Shown here in pieces: positions 22,801 through 33,270 of a stretch of DNA of 64,000 nucleotides. The notes under the pieces were generated by a model. That model had not been told where the DNA came from, did no database searches, and was given only the letters and a program-made list of their open reading frames with translations. Source of the stretch: Coix lacryma-jobi var. lacryma-jobi (lineage: Eukaryota; Streptophyta; Magnoliopsida; Poales; Poaceae); contig CM019827.1 of assembly GCA_009763385.1 (NCBI GenBank), positions 114,851,204 to 114,915,203 on the forward strand, written 5' to 3'. Made by a program: the position numbers and the translations under genes. Positions within the stretch are counted from its first letter, which is position 1. Each line of letters starts with the position of its first letter.

Positions 22801-23946
22801 GAGGGGCTTCTGCAGGACGTCAGGGCAGCAACGGTGGTGGCGGCGAACTTGGGCTATGACATCCTAGCCCAGCGATTGTGCCGGGGGCTCCATGAGTGAA
22901 AGCCTCGACGACAGTGACGCCTATGGGCGCCACTTTCCCTGTTGAGGGTGTTGTATCCCCAACATGTCTTCCATGGGTGAAAACCCAATCCATTCCTTGG
23001 ATGAGCGACGGCGGCGCTATTAGGCGCCGTTCCCTTTGTGAAGGTGTCGCTTTTGGAATTCGTCAAGGTCTCAGTGTCACTTTCGGTGGGCATCTTCACT
23101 TCTCGGCACCCAATACGTGTGAGGAGGGGTTTTTGGCTGCGTGAAGTCAGAGCTATTGCGTCAGGCCGTCAGGGTGGCGTGGCTCGGCAACGATGACATG
23201 AGGCGAACCCCTTCTTCGGCTTTTGGGTTTTCACTTGGGAGGTTTGACAAGCGCCGAGGTGGGGCATGAGTTTCTTGGCAGGAAGTCGGCGCTGCTCTTC
23301 GTCTTGAGCTTGGCAACGATGACTTGTCATGGGCTCTTGCTTCGGACCCTTTTGTTTGGCGTCGCTATTCGTCTATGTACTTTGCTGTGTCGCGTGGGTG
23401 GGTTAACCTTGGGTTGTCTGGTGTGGGCACCTTGTTTGGTTACCCTTTTCTGTACATATTTTCATTCGTCTTAATTGAGAGGCAGGGCTCCTGCCATTGT
23501 TTTAAAAAAAATTTGTCATCTAAGTGGGAGGTAGTTCGTGACGTTGGTTTGTAAGGTCGAATCCAATTACACTTTCAGATTTACTTTTCTAATCCTAAAA
23601 TAATTGCATTTGTTCCAGTGTTGAAGTTTGCAGCATTGTTAACAACCAAAACCATGGCATCTAACTTCTTTAATTAAAATGGCACCATACCGGATAGTTT
23701 TAACTCTTGAATCAGGCCTATTCCTTTGGTTGTGGGAGGTGTCTACTGTCTACTAACTGGAGAATCTCAAACTGCTGTCACAATTTTCTTTGCCTGATGA
23801 ATTCTTGCGTGGTACAGTATGAGCTGCGGCCAAGATGGCCTCTTGGTGAGGAATATTCAGAAGGAAGAAGTGTTGCACGATCATTGAAGACCGCTCGAGT
23901 CCATCCATCACTAACGTCTATGATACAGGGCTCTCTTCAAAAGTAG
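16878..23946 (+). CDS. GCP1: Organellar tRNA N6-adenosine threonylcarbamoyltransferase (TsaD/Kae1/OSGEPL1 family; plant GCP1)
   Basis: The enzyme transfers threonylcarbamoyl to A37 of ANN-decoding tRNAs. Thirteen exons join in frame: 16878-17162, 17270-17314, 17479-17553, 17640-17736, 18128-18218, 19263-19312, 20075-20265, 20394-20479, 20871-20949, 21027-21110, 21186-21300, 21586-21674 and 23818-23946. The product has 471 residues, about the length of plant GCP1. The first 65 or so residues are rich in Ala, Ser, Pro and Arg with few acids, as in a mitochondrial or plastid transit peptide. Family motifs are GIETSCDDT (83-91), TIGPGLGLCLR, the metal-binding HMEAH (189-193), GGHNLLVLARG, DDAIGEAYDK, FSYAGLKTQ and VVSGGVASN. 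The ATG at 16878 is chosen because it starts the transit-like region; an in-frame ATG at 17067 could give a form without it. Introns 5 and 12 hold retroelement pieces. Confidence 0.93.
18630..19119 (+). mobile_element. 5'-truncated L1 LINE fragment in intron 5 of GCP1
   Basis: One frame reads KGLNSLVILGAWSLLNHHNK and then CVFDG, the C-terminal end of plant L1 ORF2; a stop just before it shows decay. The 3' part, with TTTTTTCTTCTTAATATAATG and a short A-rich tail, is the usual end of grass L1 copies. AACATTA occurs at both edges (about 18623 and 19119), a possible target duplication. Confidence 0.7.
22043..23512 (+). mobile_element. Poly-A-tailed retro-insertion in intron 12 of GCP1
   Basis: TTGTCATTTAAGTG (22029-22042) and TTGTCATCTAAGTG (23513-23526) are near-identical flanks, and the insert ends in AAAAAAAA. 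This is the signature of LINE-mediated insertion. The insert is very GC-rich for most of its length and starts with CAAACCCTAGCCGCCGCC-like leader sequence. Its last part (GGCAGGGCTCCTGCC before the A-run) resembles L1 3' ends. No long ORF is convincing. It is either a non-autonomous LINE derivative or a retrocopied transcript. Confidence 0.65.
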
Positions 23947-24690
23947 TTGAGTCGGAAGTTGGAACCAATTATTGGTCCCAGCTGCTTTTTATGCAGTTGA
24001 GTTCCCCCGTCTTCTTATAGTTTTCGGTTCACAAATCACAGTCTAGCTAACCATTATTTGTATTCCCTGAATTGGAGAAACAAATCTGCAAATGGGCTGA
24101 ACTGGTTATTTAATTGTACACATGAGGTAATATACAGATCCAATTCATCTATAACACACTTTGGAGTATACAAATCTGCAAAGTGTGTTGCTAGCACAGG
24201 TTTGTCCTTATCGCCCTAGAAAGCAATTCCACTTGCAGTGGATGAATGAAGTCTTGTACAGTAAGGTGGATCAGTTTGTTCTGTTATGTGGCAATTAGCT
24301 GGTAGTTGTTCGTTAAAGAAAATATTCGGTGTAATCTCTCTACACGGCGAAACCGTAAAAATTCTTTAAAATTTAGGAGCGTTTACAAAATTGAAACTAT
24401 TTACACTCATAGTGTATCTAAAGATGTAAGTTATGGCATCATTTGATACTCAAACCTATTCTGTAAAAAAAAAAACAAAAGTAACAAATTTTAGATTATG
24501 GAATTTTATTCTCTAGTGCATACGCATATGAATTTTTCTAAATTGAATTGAATATCAAATTTTGCTAAAGTATACAACTATAGATACACTATGGATGTGC
24601 ACAATTTCAAGATTGTTAAAAACTTGTAAGTATATTTTTTAACAGGTTTTCATGATTTCAAAAGTAGAGGGTACCCCCTTAGTATCGGAA
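23947..24690. other. 3' untranslated region of GCP1 and AT-rich intergenic DNA
   Basis: The sequence after the GCP1 stop is AT-rich with no coding signal. I could not pick out a reliable poly-A signal, and nothing further is seen. Confidence 0.5.
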
Positions 24691-24699
24691 AAAAAACAT

Positions 24700-25660
24700 A
24701 GTCCTGGCCCCCTCTCCTCGTTTGCGAAAAGTAGTAGTTTCTATGTTCCAAGACACCATTCGTAGAAACCATCCTTCACATTGCAGTATTTTTAGAGAGT
24801 CCAGAAAAAACAACTAGACCAATCATTCACCTTCTCTCTCCCCAGTTTCTCCAGATCTAGTGCGGGCAGATGTGTGTGGCTTGGCTCGCGTGAGAGGGGA
24901 TGGGAGAACGCTGTGTTCGTCATGTACATTCGCCGCCGGATGCACGAGCCTGAGCAGAGAGCCAGGACCATCGGTCTCAATGCCACGGCTGAGCCGGCGC
25001 ATCACCACCAACACTCGATGCTGCTTCTCTCGTCGCGGCTCGCGCACATGTTAGCATGCACGAGGACAGACTACCGCAGGCCATGGCCGCATGGGCTGCT
25101 ACGAGCCACGACGACATATATACTGCATGCACAAGGTCGTTGCCATGAAGGCCTCCATGGGATAGCTCGCGGTGGCGGAAAAAAAAACGCCCCGGACTAA
25201 GCTGCAAACGTCGGGATGGAGACGAGCCGAGCTGAGGCGACCATGAGCTCTGCAGACGGCGCCGTCGGGATGCCACCGCCGTCGGGCGGCCATACGCGAG
25301 CTTCGCACGTGAACGCGTGGCCGCGAGCTCCGTGGACGGTGACGCCGCCGGCCGGCCGCGGTGAGCCACGACTCGGCGACCGCGGGCTTCGTAGCACCGC
25401 CGGGTGGCCACACATGCCCGAGAGGAAGCAAGCCCATCGGATCTGGAAGATTTGTGAAGAAACGACCATATCCACACAACGCGATAGATACAGGTTTCTT
25501 CAACGCGTAGACATGGTTTCTTATTTAGACTCGGTTTCTTGTTTTTTTCTCCTCTCTCTTCAATAAATAGTGTGTCACCTCAGCCAAATGCTTACATGAC
25601 AGTCTATTTAATGTATATAGAAACTACCATGGTTTTTGCATTGTGAGTGCCCTTATGCAC
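24700..25660. mobile_element. Possible transposon with related inverted ends and GC-rich filler
   Basis: The left part has GTAGTAGTTTCTATGTTCC. The right part, inverted, has CATGGTAGTTTCTATATAC, a pattern seen in grass MITE families that include AATGCAAAAACCATGG. The GC-rich middle (about 24850-25430) has overlapping ORFs on both strands and no domain I recognise. It may be captured host sequence. Ends and target duplication are not resolved. Confidence 0.3.
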
Positions 25661-25717
25661 ATGCAGCCACTATCCTGGACGTGAATGCCCTTGCCTCTTC
25701 GATCACCGGCCGCACCG

Positions 25718-26640
25718 CACATTTATATAGGCCACCGCTCTGCGCCGCACCCACTTGTGTCTCGTGCGTGGTCCAACCATATTTCTTAAGCCCTTATCAG
25801 CGCCTGCTTGTCGCTGACACCCAGCGCGACACTCCTCCAACCTCCGCAGCATGGCAGATTGTCGCCTCCTCGCGATCCATGGATATTGCGGCGGCGAACT
25901 CTATGACGTCGAAAGAGTTCGCACCGGATTCCATGGAGACATCGATGGAAGACGGCCTCGAGCAGGACTCCACAATCTTTGTTGCTGCCATGGAGATGAC
26001 TTCGGAGTCCTTCATACCGGCTACTGGAGTTCAAGCCTTCTCTCTATGTTCGCTGCAACATGGCCCATGCCGATAATGACGACAAAGGCTGCTTCCAAGC
26101 TCTCCACCGTGCTCACAAGTGTGTTTATTGTGGTCTCGTACATAGCGACTATGATCTCGTAGCAAGGATATTGCATGACACAAAAAATTTGATTGTAAGA
26201 TCTGCATTCCTGATGTAGAGAAGCTTCAAATGGTTGGTGACACCATACTTGTGCTTGAACACATTATGAAGAAGTTGGACGAGTAATTGAAGATGAAGCA
26301 AGATGCAAACAAAAAACCAATAAGATTACATAAGCTAATCTTGATCTTGATTCTTCTGGCACTAATTTAGTACATAAGCTAACTTGCTTCTTCTGATCAT
26401 TTGATGCAGGAAGACTAGCAATGGCTTCATCCAGTGAGGACGCTTCACAAGAGATTTGCAATGGCAGTCGGTCTTCTTTCTCTAGTGTTTCCTTTTGCAT
26501 GTGATGAATCTTGTACTTATTGCATCCTTTTAACCTTTATGGCTTCCTTCAAAACAACTCTGAAGTGTTACAAAAATTCTATTTGCTTCTTGTGGACAAT
26601 ATTTTATGAATGCCTACAAAACATGTGTTGAAGAAATGAA
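25718..26640 (+). pseudogene. Gene-like fragment of unknown function
   Basis: A TATA-like TTTATATAGG (25720-25729) precedes a GC-rich coding-like stretch. After about 26040 a readable frame gives CNMAHADNDDKGCFQALHRA and then CVYCGLVHSDYD, with three cysteines and a histidine. After a frame change, KICIPDVEKLQ...VLEHIMKKLDE ends at TAA near 26285. The first part, from an ATG at 25851 or 25876, reads in other frames. This looks like a decayed zinc-binding protein gene or a transposon passenger; I cannot name the family. Confidence 0.3.
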
Positions 26641-27829
26641 TCAATGAGTACATTAGTTGTTCAAGTACTATAAAACGAGTGAACAATTGAGTCCATTTAC
26701 TTCTTGCACTGCTGGGACTAGATTTTTTTTTGTTGCATTCTTCAATAGATTGAATAGCTCAAAAAAACTCCAAGTCTAGAATATTGAAATCTGGAGAATT
26801 GGACGGTTGACAAATTAGGCGAATATCAAACCTTTCTTGCTTAGCAGCCTCAGAAAAATTGGACCATTCACAAGTAAATGGAAAGGTGTGTTATCTTGTT
26901 GTATGAAAATTGGATTGTTGAAAGGATCAAATCAGCCTAGAAGGGGGTGAATAGGTGATTTTCTACAATCTGAAACTTCACAAACTAAAACTTTGAGTTA
27001 GATAACGACCGGTACTACCGGTTTGTTTGGGTATGTACTACCGGGTATGAAACACCGGTACTACCAACACAAACAAACGACACTACCGGAAACCTAAAAG
27101 GAAACTACATATCCAAAGTATGTAAGCTATGAATATAAATCAACTAAATGCCCCACTTCCCTAAGTATGGTAGATGAAAAGATTCTAGCCTTGCCACGCC
27201 TTGGTTACTTCCCACGGTGTAGATCGAGCCTTCCCAACCTAAGAACGAGGGAGGAAGAGGAACAACACGAAGAACACAAGTACAAGCGTAATATCCAAAA
27301 TAGAGATAACAACAAGCACACGGGACACAACGATTTATCCCGAGGTTTGGCCAAACCACTAAGGAATGCCTACGTCCTCGTTGTTGAGGTGACCACCAAG
27401 GTCGGAGTCTCTTTCACCTCCTTGCCTCACTCAAACCACCACAAAGGTTAGGCGAGTTTCTCTACTAGAAATCACAGGGGAAATACAAACGCTTCGGGAA
27501 GCCCTCACAAATGAATCAACACGGGCTACCACGAAGAACACCTAACCGGCTAGGGTTTAAAGAACCCAAGAGTAATAGAACAAACCAAGCCGGCTAGATG
27601 AGGAACCAAGTGCTCAAGTCATAGATCGAAGCTTCCCACTCTCTAATCTCACTTCCCTAGCTCAAATCTTGCAAGGGAATGAATCTAGGAGCAAAGGGGG
27701 AGAGAGAGGGGAGAAGTCAATGCTTGGAGGCGTTTTTGGCAGGTGGTAGGTCGCAATGAATGTTAGAGTGAGTGGGTAACGGTCATAAGTGAAGTGGGAG
27801 GCTATTTATAGTCCCCCAGTCCTGAGGCT

Positions 27830-28323
27830 TGTCAGTAGTACCGACCACCCATGGTCGGTAGTACCGACCAGCCAAGAACCGCTACGCTAGATCTGAGTTG
27901 ACCTAGATCCAACCACCGCTACAAAACATGAGACCTTCTACGACGATTAGAGGGTTTTCTGTTGTCATAGAAGGCCTGCCACTAAGGACCTTCTGTGACT
28001 ATTTTTATGATAATTTTTGATCTATGACAATATTTGTGACAATTACAGTTGTCGTAGATCACAAATTATCATAAAAATAGCTTGTAATTATCACAGAAGG
28101 TCGTTAGTGATAGGCCTTCTACGACAATAGAAAACCCTCTAATCATCGTAGAAGGCCTCATGTTTTGTAGCACCGACCAAGGGTCGGTACCACCGAGGGT
28201 CGGTAGTACCGGCCTTATGGCGGTACTACCGCTAGGCCAAATCGGCGGCAAACAGAGAGCTCCGAAGAAAGTCACTTGGCCGCTCGGTACCTACCGACCA
28301 GGGTCGGTACCACCGAGGGTCGG
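27830..28323. repeat. Island of GGTCGGTAGTACCGACC-type palindromic words
   Basis: Repeated self-complementary words built from GGTCGGTA, GTACCGACC and CCACCGAGGGTCGG lie on both sides of the MITE. A few more, such as ACCGGTACTACCGGT, occur at 27008-27070. The solo LTR at 30862-33265 carries the same words at 31985-32450. Confidence 0.75.
27918..28171. mobile_element. CACTA-like MITE, hairpin-forming
   Basis: The 254-bp element has terminal inverted repeats GCTACAAAAC...GTTTTGTAGC and a 3-bp duplication ACC (27915-27917, 28172-28174). Nearly the whole sequence is self-complementary, with the unit CTTCTACGACGATTAGAGG mirrored at the other end. It has no coding capacity; its small size and structure fit a non-autonomous CACTA derivative. 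Confidence 0.75.
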
Positions 28324-29899
28324 TGAAAGGATCAAGATGCCCTAGAGGGGTGGTGAATTGGGCTTTTCTAAAACTTTTAACAAGAATTAAAACCTATTAA
28401 TCCCAATTAACCCCATTGTGCCTAGAAGTGTGTTCCTCTAAACTCTACCGCACAAAAGACTATCGCTAAACCATTTCTACTCTAGCATGGCAATTCAACT
28501 TATGAAAGAACAACAAGTAAATTGCGGAATTGAATTGCTCAAAAGTAAATGCGTATGTAAAGAGAGTAGAGATGACACGACGATCTTTTTTTCCGAGGTA
28601 TCGAGGTGTCGGCACACCCCTAGTCCTCGTTGGAGCACTCGCGCAAGGGTATTGCTCCCCCTTGATCCGCGCAAGGATCAAGTGCTCACTATGAGCTGAT
28701 TCTTCGCCACTCCGGCCCGGTGAATCACTCGCTACCGGTCACAACTTGGCTTGGGTCATCCACAATGCCTCCGGATGATCACCAAGCTCTTCGATCACCA
28801 CCAAGCCGTCTAGGTGATGTCGATCACCAAGAGTAACAAGCTAGAACTCTCACTTGACCAACACAAGGCCAAAGAGATGGATGGATGCACACTTGCTACT
28901 CAATTCTCACTAGGAGATCACTAATTCTCTCAATTAGCTATTCTCTCAACCTCTCTAGGGCTCTTGCACTTTCTCACACTCACAATGTGTCTCTCAACAG
29001 ATGGAAGTGGCAAGAACAGTCTAATGGATGAGGGGGAGGAGTATAAATACTCTCCCCAACCGGCCATCCAAAAGTGCACTGAACATGTGCTTCTACGGGG
29101 GCATTGGACGCTCTGATGCCTAGCATCGGACGCTCCGATGACCTCGACCAACGGTCGACTGTACAACCTGTAAGACAACTTAAAGGAGCATCGGACGCTA
29201 GGCAGCGTCCGATGACACCACAACGGACGCGTCCGATGTGGTTTTACCCTCTCTGGAACCTCTCTGCATGGACATCGGACGCTGACCCTCAGCGTCCGAT
29301 GCCAGCGTCTGGTGCAAACCCAAATTCACTCGCAAGTGAACAGTGGCACAGGCGCGTCTGATGTGGCAACATCGGCGCGTTCGATGCCATGCACCAGACT
29401 GAACCCAAGTCTGAGTGAGCATCGGACGCGTCCGATGCCCAACAGGCCAGCGTCCGATGCCTTTTTCAAGGGCAAAACCAACTCGGATCGCGACGCGACC
29501 TTAACGACTTTTCATCCTCACGACATAAGGCATCTCTCTGAGCTACCTAGGGCTATGAAATAACAAGTGTGCACCACACCTACCTCAATAGACTCATCTA
29601 GGTCAAGCTACTGATTCACGCTCCCCTTTATAGTATGGCCAAAGGAAAAACAAAGACCTAAGACTACCTAAGTGTCCTCCAACACCATATGACACTTAGC
29701 CTAGTCTACCACCGTCTTCGTCATCCGTCCTTTGAAAACCAAAACGATTTCCATCGCCAGGGGACATGAACTCCATGTGCCTGTATCGTCGCCATTACCG
29801 TGACCTAACTCATCCCTGTTTCTGCAAAACACACGTTAGTCACAGTAATCTTGTGTTTCATCCAATCACCGAAACCCACTAGGGGCCAAGATGCGTTCA
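28324..29899 (-). mobile_element. 3' LTR of the Copia element
   Basis: On the minus strand it runs from TGAACGCATCTTGGCC to GATCCTTTCA. A minus-strand TATTTATAC lies near 29043-29051. An island of CATCGGACGC words (29095-29465) lies just upstream of that promoter in the element's own direction. Confidence 0.85.
29095..29465. repeat. Island of CATCGGACGC/GCGTCCGATG words in the left LTR
   Basis: More than ten copies of CATCGGACGC or its complement occur, often as head-to-head pairs such as CATCGGACGCGTCCGATG. Spacing is irregular. The same words occur at 54610-54980 and 44190-44430. Confidence 0.85.
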
Positions 29900-29900
29900 A

Positions 29901-29914
29901 TCTCCCCCTTTTTC
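29901..29914 (-). other. Polypurine tract of the Copia element
   Basis: GAAAAAGGGGGAGA on the minus strand lies directly before the 3' LTR. This is the plus-strand priming site typical of this lineage. Confidence 0.75.
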
Positions 29915-30301
29915 GTGATTGATGACAACACGACCTCGAGTATAGAGAGAAGAGGTTTTCAAATCATGACATGTATGAGCTCACAATGAATAAGAGAAAA
30001 TGATTAGAGGCAAGCTCATACATATCATGCCAACATCCTGCACTCAACAAGTTAGAGTGAGTAGCAAGTGCAAGAGTAAAGAGCTCGAATACATAACAAG
30101 TGAGAATTAAGCACAAGTAAACGAGTGAAACGAAATGACATGTCATATAGTATATCATAGTGAGCACATACATGTCAAGAGGTCCATAGCACATATATAT
30201 AACATAATAAACTGCAAAAGATGCGATAAGTAAAGAGCGTATGTGAAACATAACATAACAAAAGATGCAAATCCCTCTCACATCGCTCCCCCTATCGGTA
30301 T

Positions 30302-30861
30302 AATCGACCACTCTCCCCCTTTGACATCAAGCGCCAAACTAAGCGTCGGAGGGCGGAGGTGGCGCAGACGAGTCAGGAGCAGACTCTGGAGACTGCTGAG
30401 TGAACTCAAACTGCTGTAAGATGACCTCAGAGTCTGAAGAAGAGTCGTCGGTAGCCTGCTGACCCTCTGGAGCTGGAAGCAGCGGTGAAGCGGTCCGGGT
30501 CGGCTCTAGCACTGACTGCTCTGCCTGCTCGGTCTGCTCTGGCTCTATCGCAGTCTCTGTAGCTGTGGCCGCCTGAGCCTCGGAGTGCGGAAGCTCTGGA
30601 ATAGTGGATAGCTCAGGCTGCGCTGTAGTGGTAGTCTCGGACTGGACAGGCTCTGTTTGCTCGGACGACGCGACAGAACTCAGAAGAGGCTCAGTAGTAG
30701 AAGTCACAGGAGCTGTCGTCGTCTGAACCGAACCCTGAAGATCTGGAGTGGGAAGCCGGTGAGCTCGCTGAAAGTGGCAGACAGATCCCGCGTCACTGTA
30801 GTGGTCGTCGCAAACAGGTAGTCTGTCGGACGTGGCGTGAACCCAGTGCGAAGCGGGTTGA
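30302..30861 (-). pseudogene. C-terminal piece of the extra ORF of the Copia element
   Basis: A low-complexity, Glu/Thr/Ser/Pro/Gln-rich stretch (about 30339-30707) ends at a stop near 30339. It is separated from the main part of the extra ORF by the solo LTR at 30862-33265. The reading frame across the old junction is uncertain. Confidence 0.5.
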
Positions 30862-33265
30862 TGAAGGGTCGAGATGGCGGACTAGAGGGGGGGGGGGTGA
30901 ATAGTCCTTTCTAAAATTAATCGCACCGGCTAACCGAAACAAATGCGGAATTAAAACTATCGGTCTAGCCAAGACTACACCCCTCTACTTATACTCTATG
31001 ACACCTTATAAAAAATCCTAAACAATGCAAATAAGGTGTCGGGCTAGCTAGAGCTCACCTAAACAATTCTAGCTTGTAAGGTTACACAAACCTAAGCAAC
31101 TAGTACTCAATCAACCGGGGAGCTCCTACACATGCCACTAAGCAAAAGCACAAAGCCTAAGCTCACTAGCAATGCTCAATAACAAGGCTACACAAGCCAA
31201 ATTAGAGAGCTCAACTTAGCTACACAAACTAAGCAATGTGACTAGCAAGACTACAAGTCAACTAGTCACTCATGGGATCAACTTCTATGCTACACAAGGA
31301 AGGTAACTAGCAAGCTACACAAGCTAACTAATCATAAGAGCAACTACACTAGCACATGTATATGAACAAGTAAATACAAGCTAGAGAAAGGAGTTTGCAA
31401 ACCACCGAGAAGATGAACACAAAGTTGACACGGTGATTTTTCTCCCGAGGTTCACTTGGTTGCCACCAAGCTAGTCCCCGTTGTGTCGACCACACACTTT
31501 GGTAGTTTGGCGGCTAATAGGCACCACACCTAGCTCGACACTCGAGCGCCGCAAGAACTCACCCACAAGTGAGGGTAACTCAATGACACGCTCTACTAGA
31601 GTTGCTCTTCGCGATCCCCGCGGGGCGAGCACAGTGCCCCTCACAATCCTTCTCCGGAGCCACGCACAATCTTCACGCGGGCTTCACGACGGAGACTCGA
31701 TCACCAAGCCGTCTAGGAGGTGGCAACCTCCAAGAGTAACAAGCACCACCGGCTTGCAACACGAACACCTAGTGCCACTCGATGCAATCTCTCAAAGCAA
31801 TGCACTAGAATCGCTCACTCGCAATAGATTCGCACACTAGCAAGCACAAGCGAGTTAGAGGGCTCCCAAGCACATCCACACAAGCCACCAAGGCTTTGGA
31901 GTGCACCAGCCTATGGCCCAAAGCCAGCCCCAATGACTATATATAGAGGGGAGCGGCCAACTAGCCGTTTCCCCTTTTCTGCGCTTTGGTCGGTAGTACC
32001 GACCCCTCCTGGGCGGTACTACCGGCTTAGTCAAACTAGCCGTTTACTCACATCCCGCTGATTAAGGCGAAGCACCGACTCTCTGGTCGGTACCTCCGAG
32101 GTCGGTAGTACCGAGGTAATGGCGGTCCTACCGCCAAGCCAAAATCGGCCGCGAACAGAGAGCTCTGCGAAAAACAAGCTACTACCGACCTTGCGTCGGT
32201 ACCACCGCGGGCGGTAGTACCGAGGTAATGGCGGTACTACCGCCAGGCCATTTTCAAATCTACAGAGAGCCTCGCGAAACCCCTTAGAGCCACGGTACCA
32301 CCGACCCTCTGGTCGGTACCACCGCCGACGGTAGTACCGAGGTTATGGCGGTACTACCGCCAGGCCAAAAACGCCCCAACACAGAGAGGGCTGCACGCAG
32401 CACCTATGGGCGGTACCATCGACCACCCTGGTCGGTACCACCGACCATACACAGAAAACTCCATTTTCTTCTCTGTGTTGATCCAAACCAACTCCAACAA
32501 CTTCTCCTTTGCAAATGTGCTAACACCAACAAGTGTACACCAACATGTGCATGTGTGTTAGCATTTTCACAAACATTTTTCAAAGGATTTTCACTTGCTC
32601 TCACCACGCCACTCGATCCTAACAACATCGCAAAGTTAGATCGCTCAAGTGGCACTAGATGACCGATATGCAAACAAGTTTGCTCCTCTTAATAGTACGG
32701 CCATCTATCCTAAACCCGGTCATAATCTTATCTACACACCTATGACCGGTGAAATGAAATGCCCTATAAGTATACCTTTGCCTTGCGCATTCCATTCCAT
32801 CTCCTCCATGTGTTGATGCAACACATGCACCAACCTCTTCATCAAATGATATGATCCACTTCATATCATCACATGGCCTCCATGGTCCATCGATCTTGAC
32901 ATCACTTGCTCTTCACCATCGCTTCGGTCCTTCGGCGCCAAGTCTTGCTTAAGCCTCCCGACACTCGGTACCAACGGCTTCAAAGCCTCCAACTTGCCCT
33001 TCACCTTTGCAACCGGTCCATCAAGCCAAGTCTTGCCTTGATCTTCACCATCTTAGCCACATGACCACATGTCATGTTTCATGTGCATTAAGCTCCTTCT
33101 TCACATGTGTGAGCCTTGCGACATATTCCAAGCCATTTCTCCTTTATGGCATATGTTGCTCACACATGATCACCTGTGGACTAATCACCTGTGTAATTCA
33201 CTTCAAACACATATTAGTCCACCTAAGTTGTCACTCAATTACCAAAACCAAACAAGGACCTTTCA
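30862..33265 (-). mobile_element. Solo LTR inside the Copia extra ORF
   Basis: On the minus strand it runs from TGAAAGGTCCTTGTTTGG to GACCCTTCA, a very common SIRE/Maximus LTR type. It has no internal domain. The flanks GTTGA (30857-30861) and GCTGA (33266-33270) match at four of five bases, a target duplication with one later change. A minus-strand TATATATAG lies near 31938-31946, and a palindromic island (31985-32450) lies just upstream of it. Confidence 0.8.
31985..32450. repeat. Island of GGTCGGTACCACCGACC-type palindromic words
   Basis: Copies of GGTCGGTA, TAGTACCGAGGTAATGGCGG and TACTACCGCC are arranged in opposite orientations. These are the same words as in the truncated LTR at 26919-28323. 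Confidence 0.8.
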
Positions 33266-33270
33266 GCTGA

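Larger units (their letters stand above)
26919..28323 (-). mobile_element. Truncated Copia-type LTR (TGAAAGGATCAAATC family)
   Basis: It begins TGAAAGGATC on the plus strand, which is the 3' end of a minus-oriented LTR. It has the CTAGAAGGGGGTGAATAGG segment common to the LTRs of this group. A minus-strand TATAAATAG lies near 27805-27813, with palindromic GGTAGTACC words beside it. The right part is missing: at 28324 the large Copia element starts and no continuation is seen at its far side. A CACTA-like MITE is inserted at 27918-28171. Confidence 0.65.

Noticed and set aside
22053..22859. Several overlapping ORFs of 90-180 residues on both strands
   Set aside because: They lie in a very GC-rich retro-insert where stops are rare in all frames. 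None has a domain, and they overlap each other within an intron.
11842..23946. Idea that the receptor kinase and GCP1 form a functional gene cluster
   Set aside because: They have unrelated roles and independent exon structures and are separated by transposons. Adjacency alone gives no support.
24823..25566. ORFs of 90-166 residues on both strands that might be a gene
   Set aside because: Overlapping frames on both strands in a GC-rich block, no splice structure and no recognisable motif. Kept only as a possible transposon interior.
29095..29465. Possible CRISPR-like or satellite array from repeated CATCGGACGC
   Set aside because: Spacing is irregular, words occur in both orientations and spacers are not of even length. 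The setting is a plant LTR, so this is neither a CRISPR array nor a simple tandem satellite.
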